From: Bacillota bacterium
GTDB lineage: Bacteria > Bacillota > Bacilli > Bu12
NCBI GenBank assembly: GCA_014896485.1
Contig: JADBKH010000020.1
Location: 1 to 64,000, forward strand
DNA: 64,000 bases
Direction: 5' to 3'
The notes beneath the pieces were generated by a model. The model ran no database searches. It saw only the letters and a list, made by a program, of their open reading frames with translations, and was not told the DNA's origin. Below are positions 24,001 to 32,147 of the stretch, piece after piece. Each line of letters opens with the position of its first letter. Position 1 is the first letter of the stretch. A program made the position numbers and the translations under genes.

Positions 24001-24732
24001 GTGGCTGTGATACGCGTGAGCAGTATGCAATGGGCAGGTGGTGCGACAAGTCGAAGCCGTTGGCCAGTGCTGCAGGGCCCGGAGATCGCCCTTTGCGGTC
24101 GCTCCAACGTAGGAAAATCGACGCTGATCAACCGCATGGCCGGCCAACACAACTTGGCGCACACTTCAAAGACCCCGGGGCGTACCCAACAGCTCAATTT
24201 TTATCAATGTTGGCTCAAGCCGCTTCTAGAATCGATAGATATGCATAGCTTTGCAACGATGCAGCGTACGCCCGACAGCCCGCTGCGTTATGGTGCCGTG
24301 CTGACTGACTTGCCAGGATATGGTTACGCCAAGGTGCCGGAAGCGCTTCTCCAGCAATTTCGGCAATTCATCACAAGCTACCTGAGAGGCCGCGATCGGC
24401 TTTCTGCTGCGCTGCTGGTCATTGATGCCCGGCGCATTACAGAGCAGGATGAGCAGATGGCTGCTTTTTGCCATGCCCAGAACATCCGCTTCGGCGTCGT
24501 GCTCACCAAGGCAGACCAGGTTCCTCGCTCCAGACAACATCCCTCTCTCCAGGAGGCGGCGCAGCGCCTCAAACCTGATTTTCCGCCGGTGCTCTTCTCT
24601 GCATTGCATCCCACTGAGGCCAGTAGGGATGCGCTGCTGGATCTGCTCTATGCACTGTGGAGTGGAAACCCACTTCCGCAACGCACAGCTGTCCTCCCAC
24701 CGCAGGAAGAGAACCCCTTTTCACAGAGGTGA
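24001..24732 (+). CDS. engB: Ribosome biogenesis GTPase YsxC/EngB, with an internal insertion
   Basis: A 243-residue GTPase required for 50S subunit assembly. G1 is GRSNVGKST (residues 33-41), G2 has Thr in SKTPGRTQQLNFY, G3 is DLPGYGYAKV, G4 TKAD, and G5 the SALHP region. The usual EngB is about 195-200 residues. Here ~25 extra residues (CWLKPLLESIDMHSFATMQR and beyond) sit between strand 2 (NFY) and G3, in frame and without a stop, and the C-terminus has a short extra tail. GTG 24001 follows GGGGGAAG. The position after lonB matches the Bacillus lonA-ysxC order. Confidence 0.92.
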   Translation: MAVIRVSSMQWAGGATSRSRWPVLQGPEIALCGRSNVGKSTLINRMAGQHNLAHTSKTPGRTQQLNFYQCWLKPLLESIDMHSFATMQRTPDSPLRYGAVLTDLPGYGYAKVPEALLQQFRQFITSYLRGRDRLSAALLVIDARRITEQDEQMAAFCHAQNIRFGVVLTKADQVPRSRQHPSLQEAAQRLKPDFPPVLFSALHPTEASRDALLDLLYALWSGNPLPQRTAVLPPQEENPFSQR

Positions 24733-24743
24733 ACTCCCAACGC

Positions 24744-25646
24744 TTATGCTGGCCCGGATAGGTGGTGGTCCCAAAGGGCCTGCGCTTCTCTGGCTGCTTG
24801 CTCATCTGCAGCAGTCCACCGGTCGTAGCCGATCACCTGGTAGAGCTGTTGGCGTGTAGTCATCTCAGGCAATAGCGACGTTTGGCTTCCCTCTTCAAGC
24901 AGCGTCTGGTAAGTTTTTGAAACCGCTGTCATCATCATGCGAAAAGCCGTCATGGGGTAGATGAGCAGGCGGTAGCCCGCTTCACGAAAGAACGAAGCAG
25001 GAAGGATCGGGGTTTTCCCAAACTCCGTCATGTTGGCCAAAAGTGGTACAGGGCACTCCTGTGCGAAGCGGCGAAACTCGTCTTCGTTTTCCAATGCCTC
25101 GGTGAAGATGGCATCTGCACCGGCTTGTGCATAGAGATTGGCACGTTCAATGGCTGCTTGCAGTCCTTCGACTGCACGTGCATCGGTTCGTGCGATGATC
25201 AGGAAGTCGGGATCGGTTCGCGCGTCTGTCGCTGCCTTGATCTTTTCCAGCATTGCTTGGGAAGAGATCACTTGCTTGCCCTCAAGATGCCCACAACGTT
25301 TCGGAAAGACCTGATCTTCGATATGAATGCCGGCCAGTCCCGCCCGTTCAAAGAGTGGTATGGCTCGGCGGATGTTGACGCTTTCACCAAAACCGGTATC
25401 TGCGTCGAGAATGGCAGGAATTTGGACAGCCTGGGTGATATACCCAGCGAGCCAAGCCACTTCCCCAAGGGAGAGCAAGCCGATATCCGGTGCCCCCAAC
25501 ATGCCATTGACCAAGCCTGCTCCGGATATGTAGATGGCCTCAGCGCCCTTTTGTTCGGCCAGCTGTGCACTGATCGCATTGAAAACACCAGGCAGGACCA
25601 CCATATGATCGGCCATTAGCTTGCGCAGTTGCGTTCCTGCTCCCAT
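24744..25646 (-). CDS. Isocitrate lyase/PEP mutase family enzyme, methylisocitrate lyase-like
   Basis: A 300-residue TIM-barrel lyase. The signature KRCGHLEGK near residue 115 carries the catalytic Cys of the (methyl)isocitrate lyase group. DADTGFGE near 80 and IHIEDQVFPK near 105 supply Mg2+ ligands, and IIARTDAR near 150 is also typical. PrpB converts 2-methylisocitrate to succinate and pyruvate in propionate breakdown. No prpC or prpD is in the window, so oxaloacetate decarboxylase-like or related activities remain possible. ATG 25646 is preferred over 25673 because AAGGAG lies 9 bases upstream. It ends convergent with engB, 11 bases apart. Confidence 0.85.
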   Translation of the reverse strand: MGAGTQLRKLMADHMVVLPGVFNAISAQLAEQKGAEAIYISGAGLVNGMLGAPDIGLLSLGEVAWLAGYITQAVQIPAILDADTGFGESVNIRRAIPLFERAGLAGIHIEDQVFPKRCGHLEGKQVISSQAMLEKIKAATDARTDPDFLIIARTDARAVEGLQAAIERANLYAQAGADAIFTEALENEDEFRRFAQECPVPLLANMTEFGKTPILPASFFREAGYRLLIYPMTAFRMMMTAVSKTYQTLLEEGSQTSLLPEMTTRQQLYQVIGYDRWTAADEQAAREAQALWDHHLSGPA

Positions 25647-25786
25647 TTTCCCACACTCCTTCGTAGCATCCACGCTCTATCGTAGCGGAGCACCGTGGCA
25701 GGCTCAAGGAGTGTTAAACCTGGATGGAGTTTGTTTATCTCGATCATGGAAGCGTGTTAGAATCGCTGTGCGAAAGGAGGAACGGC

Positions 25787-26209
25787 ATGAAACTCCGCGC
25801 GCATCATCTGCTGTGCACCCAAGGCTTTGTGGGGATGGGGTATTCTGACGCATTTACGCGCAATATGGCCGATGTCGTTGCGCGGATGGATGCAGGGGAA
25901 GCCATTGAAGTGGTCGATTTGTGTGACGATATCTGTGCCGCGTGTCCCCATCGCAAGGGTACGGCCTGCGGTGCTTCTGATCATGCCGAAGCAGATATCC
26001 AGGCGCTCGATGCGCGAGCTCGTGCACAGCTGGGGTTTGCCGTCGGCGAAGTTGTCGATGTATCTTTGATTCACCGGAGCCTGCGCCAGCGGCCGGTCGC
26101 GCAAAAGTTGCCCGAGATCTGTGTCGGTTGCCAATGGTTGTCCCATGGTGTCTGTCAACAGGCGCTGCAACGCCTTGAAGGAGGTCTCCCTGTCCATGGT
26201 GCCGTTTGA
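25787..26209 (+). CDS. DUF1284 family protein
   Basis: A 140-residue protein of the DUF1284 family, recognised by the opening KLRAHHLLCTQGFVGMGYSDAF and four spaced cysteine positions: DDICAACPH, TACGAS and CVGCQW with a later Cys in GVCQQ. The arrangement suggests a metal or Fe-S site. ATG 25787 follows AAAGGAGG by 8 bases. Its last 14 bases overlap the next gene, which implies a two-gene operon. Function is unknown; members occur in anaerobes and Bacilli. Confidence 0.75.
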   Translation: MKLRAHHLLCTQGFVGMGYSDAFTRNMADVVARMDAGEAIEVVDLCDDICAACPHRKGTACGASDHAEADIQALDARARAQLGFAVGEVVDVSLIHRSLRQRPVAQKLPEICVGCQWLSHGVCQQALQRLEGGLPVHGAV

Positions 26210-26834
26210 AGAAGTCTTACCGACGGTCTTTCAGTGCCGTCTACGGGAGCCGGAAACCGGAACGTTTTCTTATCTGATTCGACGTCCGCAAGGCAACCTA
26301 TTGGTCGATACTCCTCCCGTTACCGACGCGGTTTTGGCGGCGATAGATGCAATGGGAGGCGTTGTTGCGCTATTTTTGACCGATGCTTCTCATACCGCCA
26401 AAGCATATACGCTCGTCGAAAGGTTTGGGTGTGCGGTGATTGCCCACGAGAAAGAGGTGGACGCGACTGGCTTGCCCGAGGTACATGCTTTCTCCGAAGA
26501 TATCCAGTGGGCGCCGGAAATCCGCTTGCTTGCGCTGCCAGGACGGACCAAAGGTTCAGCAGGACTCTATTATGAACCCCAGCGAGCCCTTTTTACCGGA
26601 GATCTGGTCACCTATGATGGCGAAGCGTTTGTTTTGGGATTGATCCCACAAGATGCGAATCGCATGGAAAAACGCGCTTCAATTCTGCGTTTGGTTCAGA
26701 TTCCCTTTCAGACCATCCTCCGCGCTCATGGCAACGAACAGGCTCCTGCTATCATCTACAACGCCTATCCGGACTTTGCCGCTTTTGTGGAAGAGACCAA
26801 GCAGCGCGCGTTGATGCCAGATGACGGTGCCTGA
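26196..26834 (+). CDS. Metallo-beta-lactamase-fold protein with degenerate metal site
   Basis: A 212-residue MBL-fold protein: TFSYLIRRPQGNLLVDTPP is the first sandwich strand pair, and FTGDLVTYDGEAF resembles the GDxV/L motif. The metal-binding HxHxDH loop is replaced by LTDASHTAK, and the usual ...PGHTPGS reads LPGRTKGSAG, so at least three of the zinc-binding His residues are missing. Hydrolase activity is therefore doubtful. ATG 26196 follows AAGGAGG by 11 bases and overlaps the DUF1284 gene. Relatives of this type often accompany small redox or carrier proteins, but no function can be named. Confidence 0.72.
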   Translation: MVPFEEVLPTVFQCRLREPETGTFSYLIRRPQGNLLVDTPPVTDAVLAAIDAMGGVVALFLTDASHTAKAYTLVERFGCAVIAHEKEVDATGLPEVHAFSEDIQWAPEIRLLALPGRTKGSAGLYYEPQRALFTGDLVTYDGEAFVLGLIPQDANRMEKRASILRLVQIPFQTILRAHGNEQAPAIIYNAYPDFAAFVEETKQRALMPDDGA

Positions 26835-26841
26835 TTTGCGT

Positions 26842-27510
26842 CTATTTTCCCACCGTTCGAATACCATGCTCATGACCGATGATGGCCATCGAGGCGATTT
26901 CACAAAACAGCCCCGTTTCGACGACACCGGGCAGTAATTTCAGCTTTTCGTGAAGTTTCTGCGGAGCATCGATGGGTCCAAAGTCGCAGTCAAGCATGTA
27001 ATTACCATTGTCCGTTTGAAACGGTGTGCTGGCAATCTGACGCAAGGTGCAAGTGGCACCTATTTGGCAGATGCGCTCGGCCGTTGTCTGCCAGGCAAAC
27101 GGGACAATCTCGACGGGGAGGTGAAAGCTGCCGAGAACCGGCACACATTTGCTTTCGTCGGCGACGATCACCACACGTTCGCTGGCCAAAGCAACCAGTT
27201 TTTCCCGCAGCAGTGCGCCGCCGCCCCCCTTGATCAAACAAAGCCCCGGGTCGATCTCATCGGCACCGTCGATATCCAGATCCAGTCGGCGTGTTGCAGA
27301 AAAATCGGTCAGCGGAATGCCCAGCTGGTGTGCGAGACGCTCGGTTTGAAGTGAAGTCGGAATGCCGATCACATGCAGCCCTGCGGCAATCCGCCGGCTC
27401 AAGGCCAACAGGGTGTAGCGCACGGTCGAACCCGTACCCAGCCCGATTCGCATGCCATCCTCCACCAGTGCTGCAGCGGCTTCACCTGCGTGTGCCTTTG
27501 CCTCTTCCAC
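26842..27510 (-). CDS. rpiA: Ribose-5-phosphate isomerase A
   Basis: A 222-residue isomerase of the pentose phosphate pathway that interconverts ribose-5-phosphate and ribulose-5-phosphate. Phosphate loop GLGTGSTV is at residues 23-30, DIDGADEID near 80 contains the catalytic acidic residues, KGGGGALLREKLVA near 95 contains the catalytic Glu and Lys, and DESKCV follows. GTG 27510 is the only fitting start (AAGGGA upstream). A TG-TACAAT extended -10 is readable about 50 bases upstream on the minus strand. It stands convergent to the MBL gene and divergent from the acyl-CoA dehydrogenase operon. Confidence 0.93.
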   Translation of the reverse strand: MEEAKAHAGEAAAALVEDGMRIGLGTGSTVRYTLLALSRRIAAGLHVIGIPTSLQTERLAHQLGIPLTDFSATRRLDLDIDGADEIDPGLCLIKGGGGALLREKLVALASERVVIVADESKCVPVLGSFHLPVEIVPFAWQTTAERICQIGATCTLRQIASTPFQTDNGNYMLDCDFGPIDAPQKLHEKLKLLPGVVETGLFCEIASMAIIGHEHGIRTVGK

Positions 27511-27608
27511 GAAGCAATCCCTTCCCTTCTGATCTCCTGCTGTCGGGCGGGTTCATTGTACCATGGGGAAAAGTGCAGTACAGGGGTCGAACTTTTCAAA
27601 AATATAAC

Positions 27609-27622
27609 TTGATTACAATCAA
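27609..27622. promoter_or_regulatory. Candidate operator palindrome before the acyl-CoA dehydrogenase operon
   Basis: TTGATT-AC-AATCAA is an exact 6-2-6 inverted repeat 42 bases before the ATG of the first acyl-CoA dehydrogenase, in an A/T-rich stretch where a promoter is expected. Its size fits a dimeric TetR- or MarR-type regulator of CoA-ester catabolism. No such regulator gene is adjacent. Confidence 0.35.
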
Positions 27623-27663
27623 AATTGGAAGTACACTCCAGAAAAGATAGGAGATGGCGTTGC

Positions 27664-28833
27664 ATGCAGTTTTCCTTGACTCCCCAGCAGGAAGCCTGGC
27701 GCGAAGAGGTTGAAGCCTTTTTGCGTGAGAACATGACCGAAGAACTACGCCAAGAACTCTGGGAATCTGGAGGTATTCGACGGGGACCCCATGAGAAGGC
27801 TTTCCGCAAGAAAGTGGCCGAGCGCGGATGGAATGGCCTGAATTGGCCCAGGGCTTACGGCGGATTGGAAAAGAGCGCCATTGAACAGCTCATCCTTATC
27901 GATGCTTTCGAGCGTGCGGGTGCCCCCATGTTGGATCTGACCGTCACCTCCCTGGGGCCAACCATTATCCGGTTTGGAACAGAAGAGAACAAACGGAAGT
28001 GGTTGCCGCCGATCATCCGGGGAGAGGTTGATTTTACCTTGGGCTATTCCGAACCGAATGCCGGGACGGATTTGGCCAATTTGCAGACACGGGCGGTGCT
28101 TGAGGGAGAAGAATGGGTGATCAACGGCCAAAAAATCTGGAACAGTGAAGCCCACTTGACCACCCACGAATGGTTGGCCGTACGAACAGACCCCGATGCT
28201 CCGCCACATCGTGGCATTTCGGTGATCATTGTGCCGATCAATGCCCCTGGTGTGACGGTCAATCCGCTGTGGACATGGGGAGATGTACGCACCAATTTGA
28301 CGTTTTTTGAAAACGTGCGTGTTCCCAAAGAAAACCTGATCGGCGAAGCTAACCAGGGCTGGTACTACATCATGGCTGCCCTCGATTTCGAACGTGTGGC
28401 TTTGGGGAGCACAGGCTCTTTGCGCCGACTGCTGGATGATCTCACTGCATTCTGCAAAGAGACTGTGCTGGATGGAGCGGTACTGGCTCAGCGTCCAGAG
28501 GTACAGCTGAAGCTGGCTGAATTGGAGATGGATCTTGAAATTGGCAGCCTGTTCGGCCTGCGGACGGCTTCTCTCATTGACGCTGGAAAGGTGCCCAATG
28601 CAGAAGCGTCGATGCAGAAGGTCTTTACGACCGAACTTCGTACGAAATTGGCCGATTGGGGGATGCAAATCCTCGATATGTATGGCCAACTCAACAAGCG
28701 TGACCGTTGGGCTCCGTTGCGAGGGCGGGTGGAAGAGACCTATCGCCAAGCGCCTTTTCTGCGCTTTGGTGGTGGTACCAACGAGATTCAACGCAACATC
28801 ATCGCACAACGCGGCTTCGGACTGCCACGATAA
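27664..28833 (+). CDS. Acyl-CoA dehydrogenase family protein (alpha-type)
   Basis: A 389-residue FAD enzyme that introduces a 2,3-double bond into an acyl-CoA. N-terminal helical domain residues 1-115, beta-domain with GYSEPNAGTDLANLQTRA (flavin-binding S/T region) and INGQKIWNS, then the C-terminal helical bundle ending FLRFGGGTNEIQRNIIAQRGFGLPR. The canonical catalytic Glu in the late helix is not obvious, as in the pimeloyl-CoA/steroid FadE-type heteromers. The next gene is a second, shorter dehydrogenase 55 bases on, which suggests an alpha2-beta2 enzyme. ATG 27664 has TAGGAG about 10 bases upstream. First gene of a plus-strand operon running to 33437. Confidence 0.88.
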   Translation: MQFSLTPQQEAWREEVEAFLRENMTEELRQELWESGGIRRGPHEKAFRKKVAERGWNGLNWPRAYGGLEKSAIEQLILIDAFERAGAPMLDLTVTSLGPTIIRFGTEENKRKWLPPIIRGEVDFTLGYSEPNAGTDLANLQTRAVLEGEEWVINGQKIWNSEAHLTTHEWLAVRTDPDAPPHRGISVIIVPINAPGVTVNPLWTWGDVRTNLTFFENVRVPKENLIGEANQGWYYIMAALDFERVALGSTGSLRRLLDDLTAFCKETVLDGAVLAQRPEVQLKLAELEMDLEIGSLFGLRTASLIDAGKVPNAEASMQKVFTTELRTKLADWGMQILDMYGQLNKRDRWAPLRGRVEETYRQAPFLRFGGGTNEIQRNIIAQRGFGLPR

Positions 28834-28888
28834 AAGGCGATTCGCTACCGTCATACCCGGATGAATACGCCATGAGGAGATGTTCTGC

Positions 28889-30028
28889 GTGGATTTGACA
28901 CTTTCTGAGGAGCAGCAGATGCTGCAGCGTTCGGCCCGGGACTTTCTCGAGCGTGCATGCCCGACCACAAAGGTGCGCGCACTGCGTGAGCCTTCATCCA
29001 GTGGTCACGACCCGGAACTGTTTCAGCAAATGGGCGAACTTGGGTGGTTGGGCTTACCTTTTTCAGAACAGTATGGCGGTGGTGGCGCTACCCTGTTTGA
29101 GCTTGGCCTGATCTACGAAGAGGCCGGGCGCGCTCTGGTGCCCACCTCGCTTTACAGTACGGTAGAGGCAGCCTTACTACTCGATGCTTTGGGCAGTGAA
29201 GCGCAGAAAGAGGGCTGGCTGCCTGCGATGGTGGCCGGTCAACGTGTCAGTACCCTTGCTGCCAGCGAACCCCAGGCGATCCATGATCCTCGTTTTTGGA
29301 AGACCCAGGCGCAAAAGCAGGGCAGCCACTGGATCTTGCATGGGAGGAAGGTGTTTGTGCGTAATGCCCACTTGGCAGAACCGCTTTTTGTCGTTGCACG
29401 CACCGGAAGCGGTGCTGTTCCGTCGAGCTTGACTGTTTTTGCTGTCTCCCCCCAAGCCGAAGGATGCCTCCTTGAGTCGCAAGAGACATTTGGAAAGGAT
29501 CGCCAGAGTCTTGTCTCGTTGGACGGAGTAGAGGTAGAAGAGGATGAGATCGTCGGTGGCAAGGCAGCAATCGGGCGTTCCTGGGAAGCACTGGTGCATC
29601 TCAACGAGCAGACGACGGCGCTGCAATGTCTCGAAATGGTGGGCGGCGCGCAGCGTGTGCTTGAGATGACGGTCGATCACGTACGCACCCGCGAACAGTT
29701 TGGGCGGCCAATTGGCAGCTTCCAGGCGGTGCAGCACCATGTGGCCAATATGGCGATTGCAGTCGATGGAGCGCGATTGGCCAGTTACCAGGCGCTGTGG
29801 CGTGTCGCCAATGACCTCTCCGCAACGCGTGAGGTGGCGATTGCCAAAGCATGGTCAGGCGAAGCGTACAAACAGGTAACCGTAATGGCCCACCAGCTTT
29901 TTGGCGGGATGGGGTACGTAAAAGAGACGGATCTACATCTGTGGTCGGAACGGGCCAAGGCGGCCGAACTTTTCTTGGGCGCGCGTGACAACCAACTGCA
30001 GCGTTTGGCCAAGGCGATGGGACTGTAG
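28889..30028 (+). CDS. Acyl-CoA dehydrogenase family protein (beta-type partner)
   Basis: A 379-residue acyl-CoA dehydrogenase: MDLTLSEEQQMLQRSARDFLE, then YGGGGATLFELGLIYEEAGRALVPTS near residue 60, and LFGGMGYVKETDLHLWSERAKAAEL near 345. The middle beta-domain is weakly conserved and lacks the clean YxxTEPxAGSD flavin motif. That pattern is common in the partner subunits of heteromeric dehydrogenases such as PimC/PimD or ChsE-type pairs. GTG 28889 follows GAGGAG by 9 bases; ATG 28880 overlaps that RBS and is rejected. It is likely to work with the preceding gene product. Confidence 0.85.
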   Translation: MDLTLSEEQQMLQRSARDFLERACPTTKVRALREPSSSGHDPELFQQMGELGWLGLPFSEQYGGGGATLFELGLIYEEAGRALVPTSLYSTVEAALLLDALGSEAQKEGWLPAMVAGQRVSTLAASEPQAIHDPRFWKTQAQKQGSHWILHGRKVFVRNAHLAEPLFVVARTGSGAVPSSLTVFAVSPQAEGCLLESQETFGKDRQSLVSLDGVEVEEDEIVGGKAAIGRSWEALVHLNEQTTALQCLEMVGGAQRVLEMTVDHVRTREQFGRPIGSFQAVQHHVANMAIAVDGARLASYQALWRVANDLSATREVAIAKAWSGEAYKQVTVMAHQLFGGMGYVKETDLHLWSERAKAAELFLGARDNQLQRLAKAMGL

Positions 30029-30060
30029 AGACGACAAGGCGAGAGGAAAGGGGCCGTCGG

Positions 30061-30852
30061 ATGGGCTACCGGACGATTCGTTACGAGACACAGGGACACG
30101 TCGCTATCTTGATCCTCAACCGCCCGGAAGTGATGAACGCCGTCAACGCGCAGATGACGGCAGAAGCTGGGGATGCCCTTGAAACATTTGCAAAACAGCA
30201 GGAGTCGTGGGTTTGTGTGATCACTGGCACAGGGGATCGGGCTTTCTGCGCCGGGGCTGACCTGAAGGAGGTTGGGCAGCACCTGGGTGCCTTGGCCGAC
30301 CCAGGAGCGATGCGTTTCGGTTTTGCTGGAATTACCCAGCATTTCATCGCTAAACCGCTGATCGCTGCCGTCAATGGCTTTGCGTTGGGTGGTGGAACCG
30401 AGATTGCCCTGGCCTGTGATCTGGTCATCGCTTGCGAGCAGGCCTCGTTCGGTTTGCCCGAGGTCAAGCGCGGCATTCTGGCAGCTGCCGGTGGATTGCT
30501 GCGCTTGCAGCGACAGATCCCCTTAAAACGAGCTGCTGAGCTGATCTTTACAGGGGAACCGCTTTCTGCTGCGGAGGCCTATCGACTTGGGTTGGTCAAC
30601 CGTGTGGTGCCACCACAGCAGTTGATGGACGAGGCGCTTTCCCTGGCGCACAAGATCTGCGAAGCTGCACCGCTGGCCGTACAGTCCAGCAAGGAGATCC
30701 TTTACCGTAGTCTCAACTTACCGCTGGATCCTCTCACCAGCGCATGGGATGTCAACGCCCAGTACTTGCCGAAAGTGTTTGCTTCTCAGGATGCCAAAGA
30801 GGGTGTCGCAGCCTTTAACGAAAAGCGCCCCCCACACTGGAGCGGACGCTAA
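30061..30852 (+). CDS. Enoyl-CoA hydratase/isomerase (crotonase family)
   Basis: A 263-residue crotonase. CoA-binding/oxyanion segments are AFCAGADLKEV near residue 65 and NGFALGGGTEIALACD near 108; the Glu in GGGTE corresponds to the first catalytic Glu. FGLPEVKRGILAAAGG near 140 has the second. Both acidic residues are present, so hydration of a 2,3-enoyl-CoA is expected. Start ATG 30061 with GAAAGGGG upstream. It lies 32 bases after the dehydrogenase pair and 80 bases before the CoA-transferase pair, so one operon performs dehydrogenation, hydration and CoA transfer. Confidence 0.9.
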   Translation: MGYRTIRYETQGHVAILILNRPEVMNAVNAQMTAEAGDALETFAKQQESWVCVITGTGDRAFCAGADLKEVGQHLGALADPGAMRFGFAGITQHFIAKPLIAAVNGFALGGGTEIALACDLVIACEQASFGLPEVKRGILAAAGGLLRLQRQIPLKRAAELIFTGEPLSAAEAYRLGLVNRVVPPQQLMDEALSLAHKICEAAPLAVQSSKEILYRSLNLPLDPLTSAWDVNAQYLPKVFASQDAKEGVAAFNEKRPPHWSGR

Positions 30853-30932
30853 GAGAAGATCGGGAAGCAGGTGCTGTTTTGGCACAGGCTGGAAGTAAAA
30901 CACAGCTCGATCGGGGCAAAGGGGGAGAAAGT

Positions 30933-32135
30933 GTGTCCCAAGTGTTGGACGATGTACGCATCGTCGATCTAAGCCGATGGATACCCGGTGACTACTGCAC
31001 AAAGCTGTTTGCCGATTTTGGCGCCGATGTGATCAAAGTGGAGAAACCCTCGGAGGGCGATTGGACACGTCATTATGGTCCATTCCCAGGTGATCGGCCC
31101 GACCCCGAAAAAAGCGCGCTTTTCCTCCATCTCAACACCAACAAACGTTCGATCACGCTAAATTTGAAAAGTAAAGATGGAAAGCAAATTCTCTGGCAGT
31201 TGATCCTTCGTGCAGACGTTTTGGTCGAATCGTTTCGACCAACCACGATGGAATCCTTGGGGTTTCCATGGGAAGAACTTCATGCCCGCAACCCCCGTTT
31301 GGTTTACACGCGGATCAGCAACTTTGGCCAAGATGGTCCGTATCGGGACGATCAGGCCTCCGGGTTGACCTTGCAAGCGATGGGTGGGCCCATGCAGTCG
31401 ACGGGCTTGGCCGATCGGGAACCGTTGCAAAAGCCGGGCAACCTTTCGCTTTACTCGATCGGCAATATGGCTGCCGAAGCCACGATGGCTGCTCTACTGG
31501 TCAGCAAAGGGCAGGGTGAAGGACAACAGATCGATGTGAGCGGCCTGGAGGCACTCCTCTCTTCGGTAGATCGCAGGATGACCTTCCTGATGGCTGCCTC
31601 CTATACCGGGGAAGATGCACCACGTGGAGAAGGGGCGATCAGTCTATTTCCTACCGGTGCTTTTCCCTGTGCGGATGGCTACGTAATGTTCTTTGTGGCG
31701 CCGGCTTTCTTCAAGGGATTGCTCGAGCTTTTGGGTGATCCGCAACTTTTGGCTTATTTTGAAGATCTCGAGGCGATTTATCGGCCTGAGGAATCCCGTG
31801 CACGTCTGGACGAGGTGCTCTATCCCTGGCTGATGTCTCACACCAAAGCAGAAATCATGGAGCTTGCAGAGTCCCACCAAGTACCAATTACGGCGGTCTA
31901 TACCATCGAAGAGATGCGCAACAGCACCCATTTCCGGGAAAGGGGTTTCATGGAACCCATCGATCATCCGGTTGCGGGGACATTGGAGTATCCAGGCGCT
32001 CCTTGGCGTATGCGCCATGGTTGGGCCCTGCGACGTCCTGCACCTCGACTGGGAGAACAGACCGAAGAGATTCTCACGGAGTTGGGCTATCATCCCGATG
32101 CTTTGCCGCTGTTGCGTGCCAATGGCGTGATCTGA
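30933..32135 (+). CDS. CaiB/BaiF CoA-transferase, subunit A of a tandem pair
   Basis: A 400-residue class III CoA-transferase homologue. DVRIVDLSRWIPGDYCTKLFADFGADV opens the fold. HLNTNKRSITLNL, RISNFGQDGPYR, GGPMQSTGLADREPLQKPG and FPCADGYV are family landmarks. In the helix where active members have the nucleophilic Asp, this protein reads NLSLYSIGNMAAEA, with no Asp, so it may be the non-catalytic partner of the next gene. GTG 30933 is preferred over TTG 30879 because GGGGGAGAAAG precedes it. The stop is 12 bases before the next ATG. Paired CaiB proteins of this kind include succinyl-CoA:benzylsuccinate and succinyl-CoA:malate CoA-transferases. Confidence 0.85.
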   Translation: MSQVLDDVRIVDLSRWIPGDYCTKLFADFGADVIKVEKPSEGDWTRHYGPFPGDRPDPEKSALFLHLNTNKRSITLNLKSKDGKQILWQLILRADVLVESFRPTTMESLGFPWEELHARNPRLVYTRISNFGQDGPYRDDQASGLTLQAMGGPMQSTGLADREPLQKPGNLSLYSIGNMAAEATMAALLVSKGQGEGQQIDVSGLEALLSSVDRRMTFLMAASYTGEDAPRGEGAISLFPTGAFPCADGYVMFFVAPAFFKGLLELLGDPQLLAYFEDLEAIYRPEESRARLDEVLYPWLMSHTKAEIMELAESHQVPITAVYTIEEMRNSTHFRERGFMEPIDHPVAGTLEYPGAPWRMRHGWALRRPAPRLGEQTEEILTELGYHPDALPLLRANGVI

Positions 32136-32147
32136 GGGGGGAGAGGA

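Noticed and set aside
27745..28968. 407-residue open frame on the minus strand opposite the first acyl-CoA dehydrogenase
   Set aside because: It is the antisense shadow of a well-supported gene, with no RBS and no recognisable protein family. Similar long antisense frames (7872-8516, 14399-15118, 46281-47123, 48611-49384) are rejected for the same reason.
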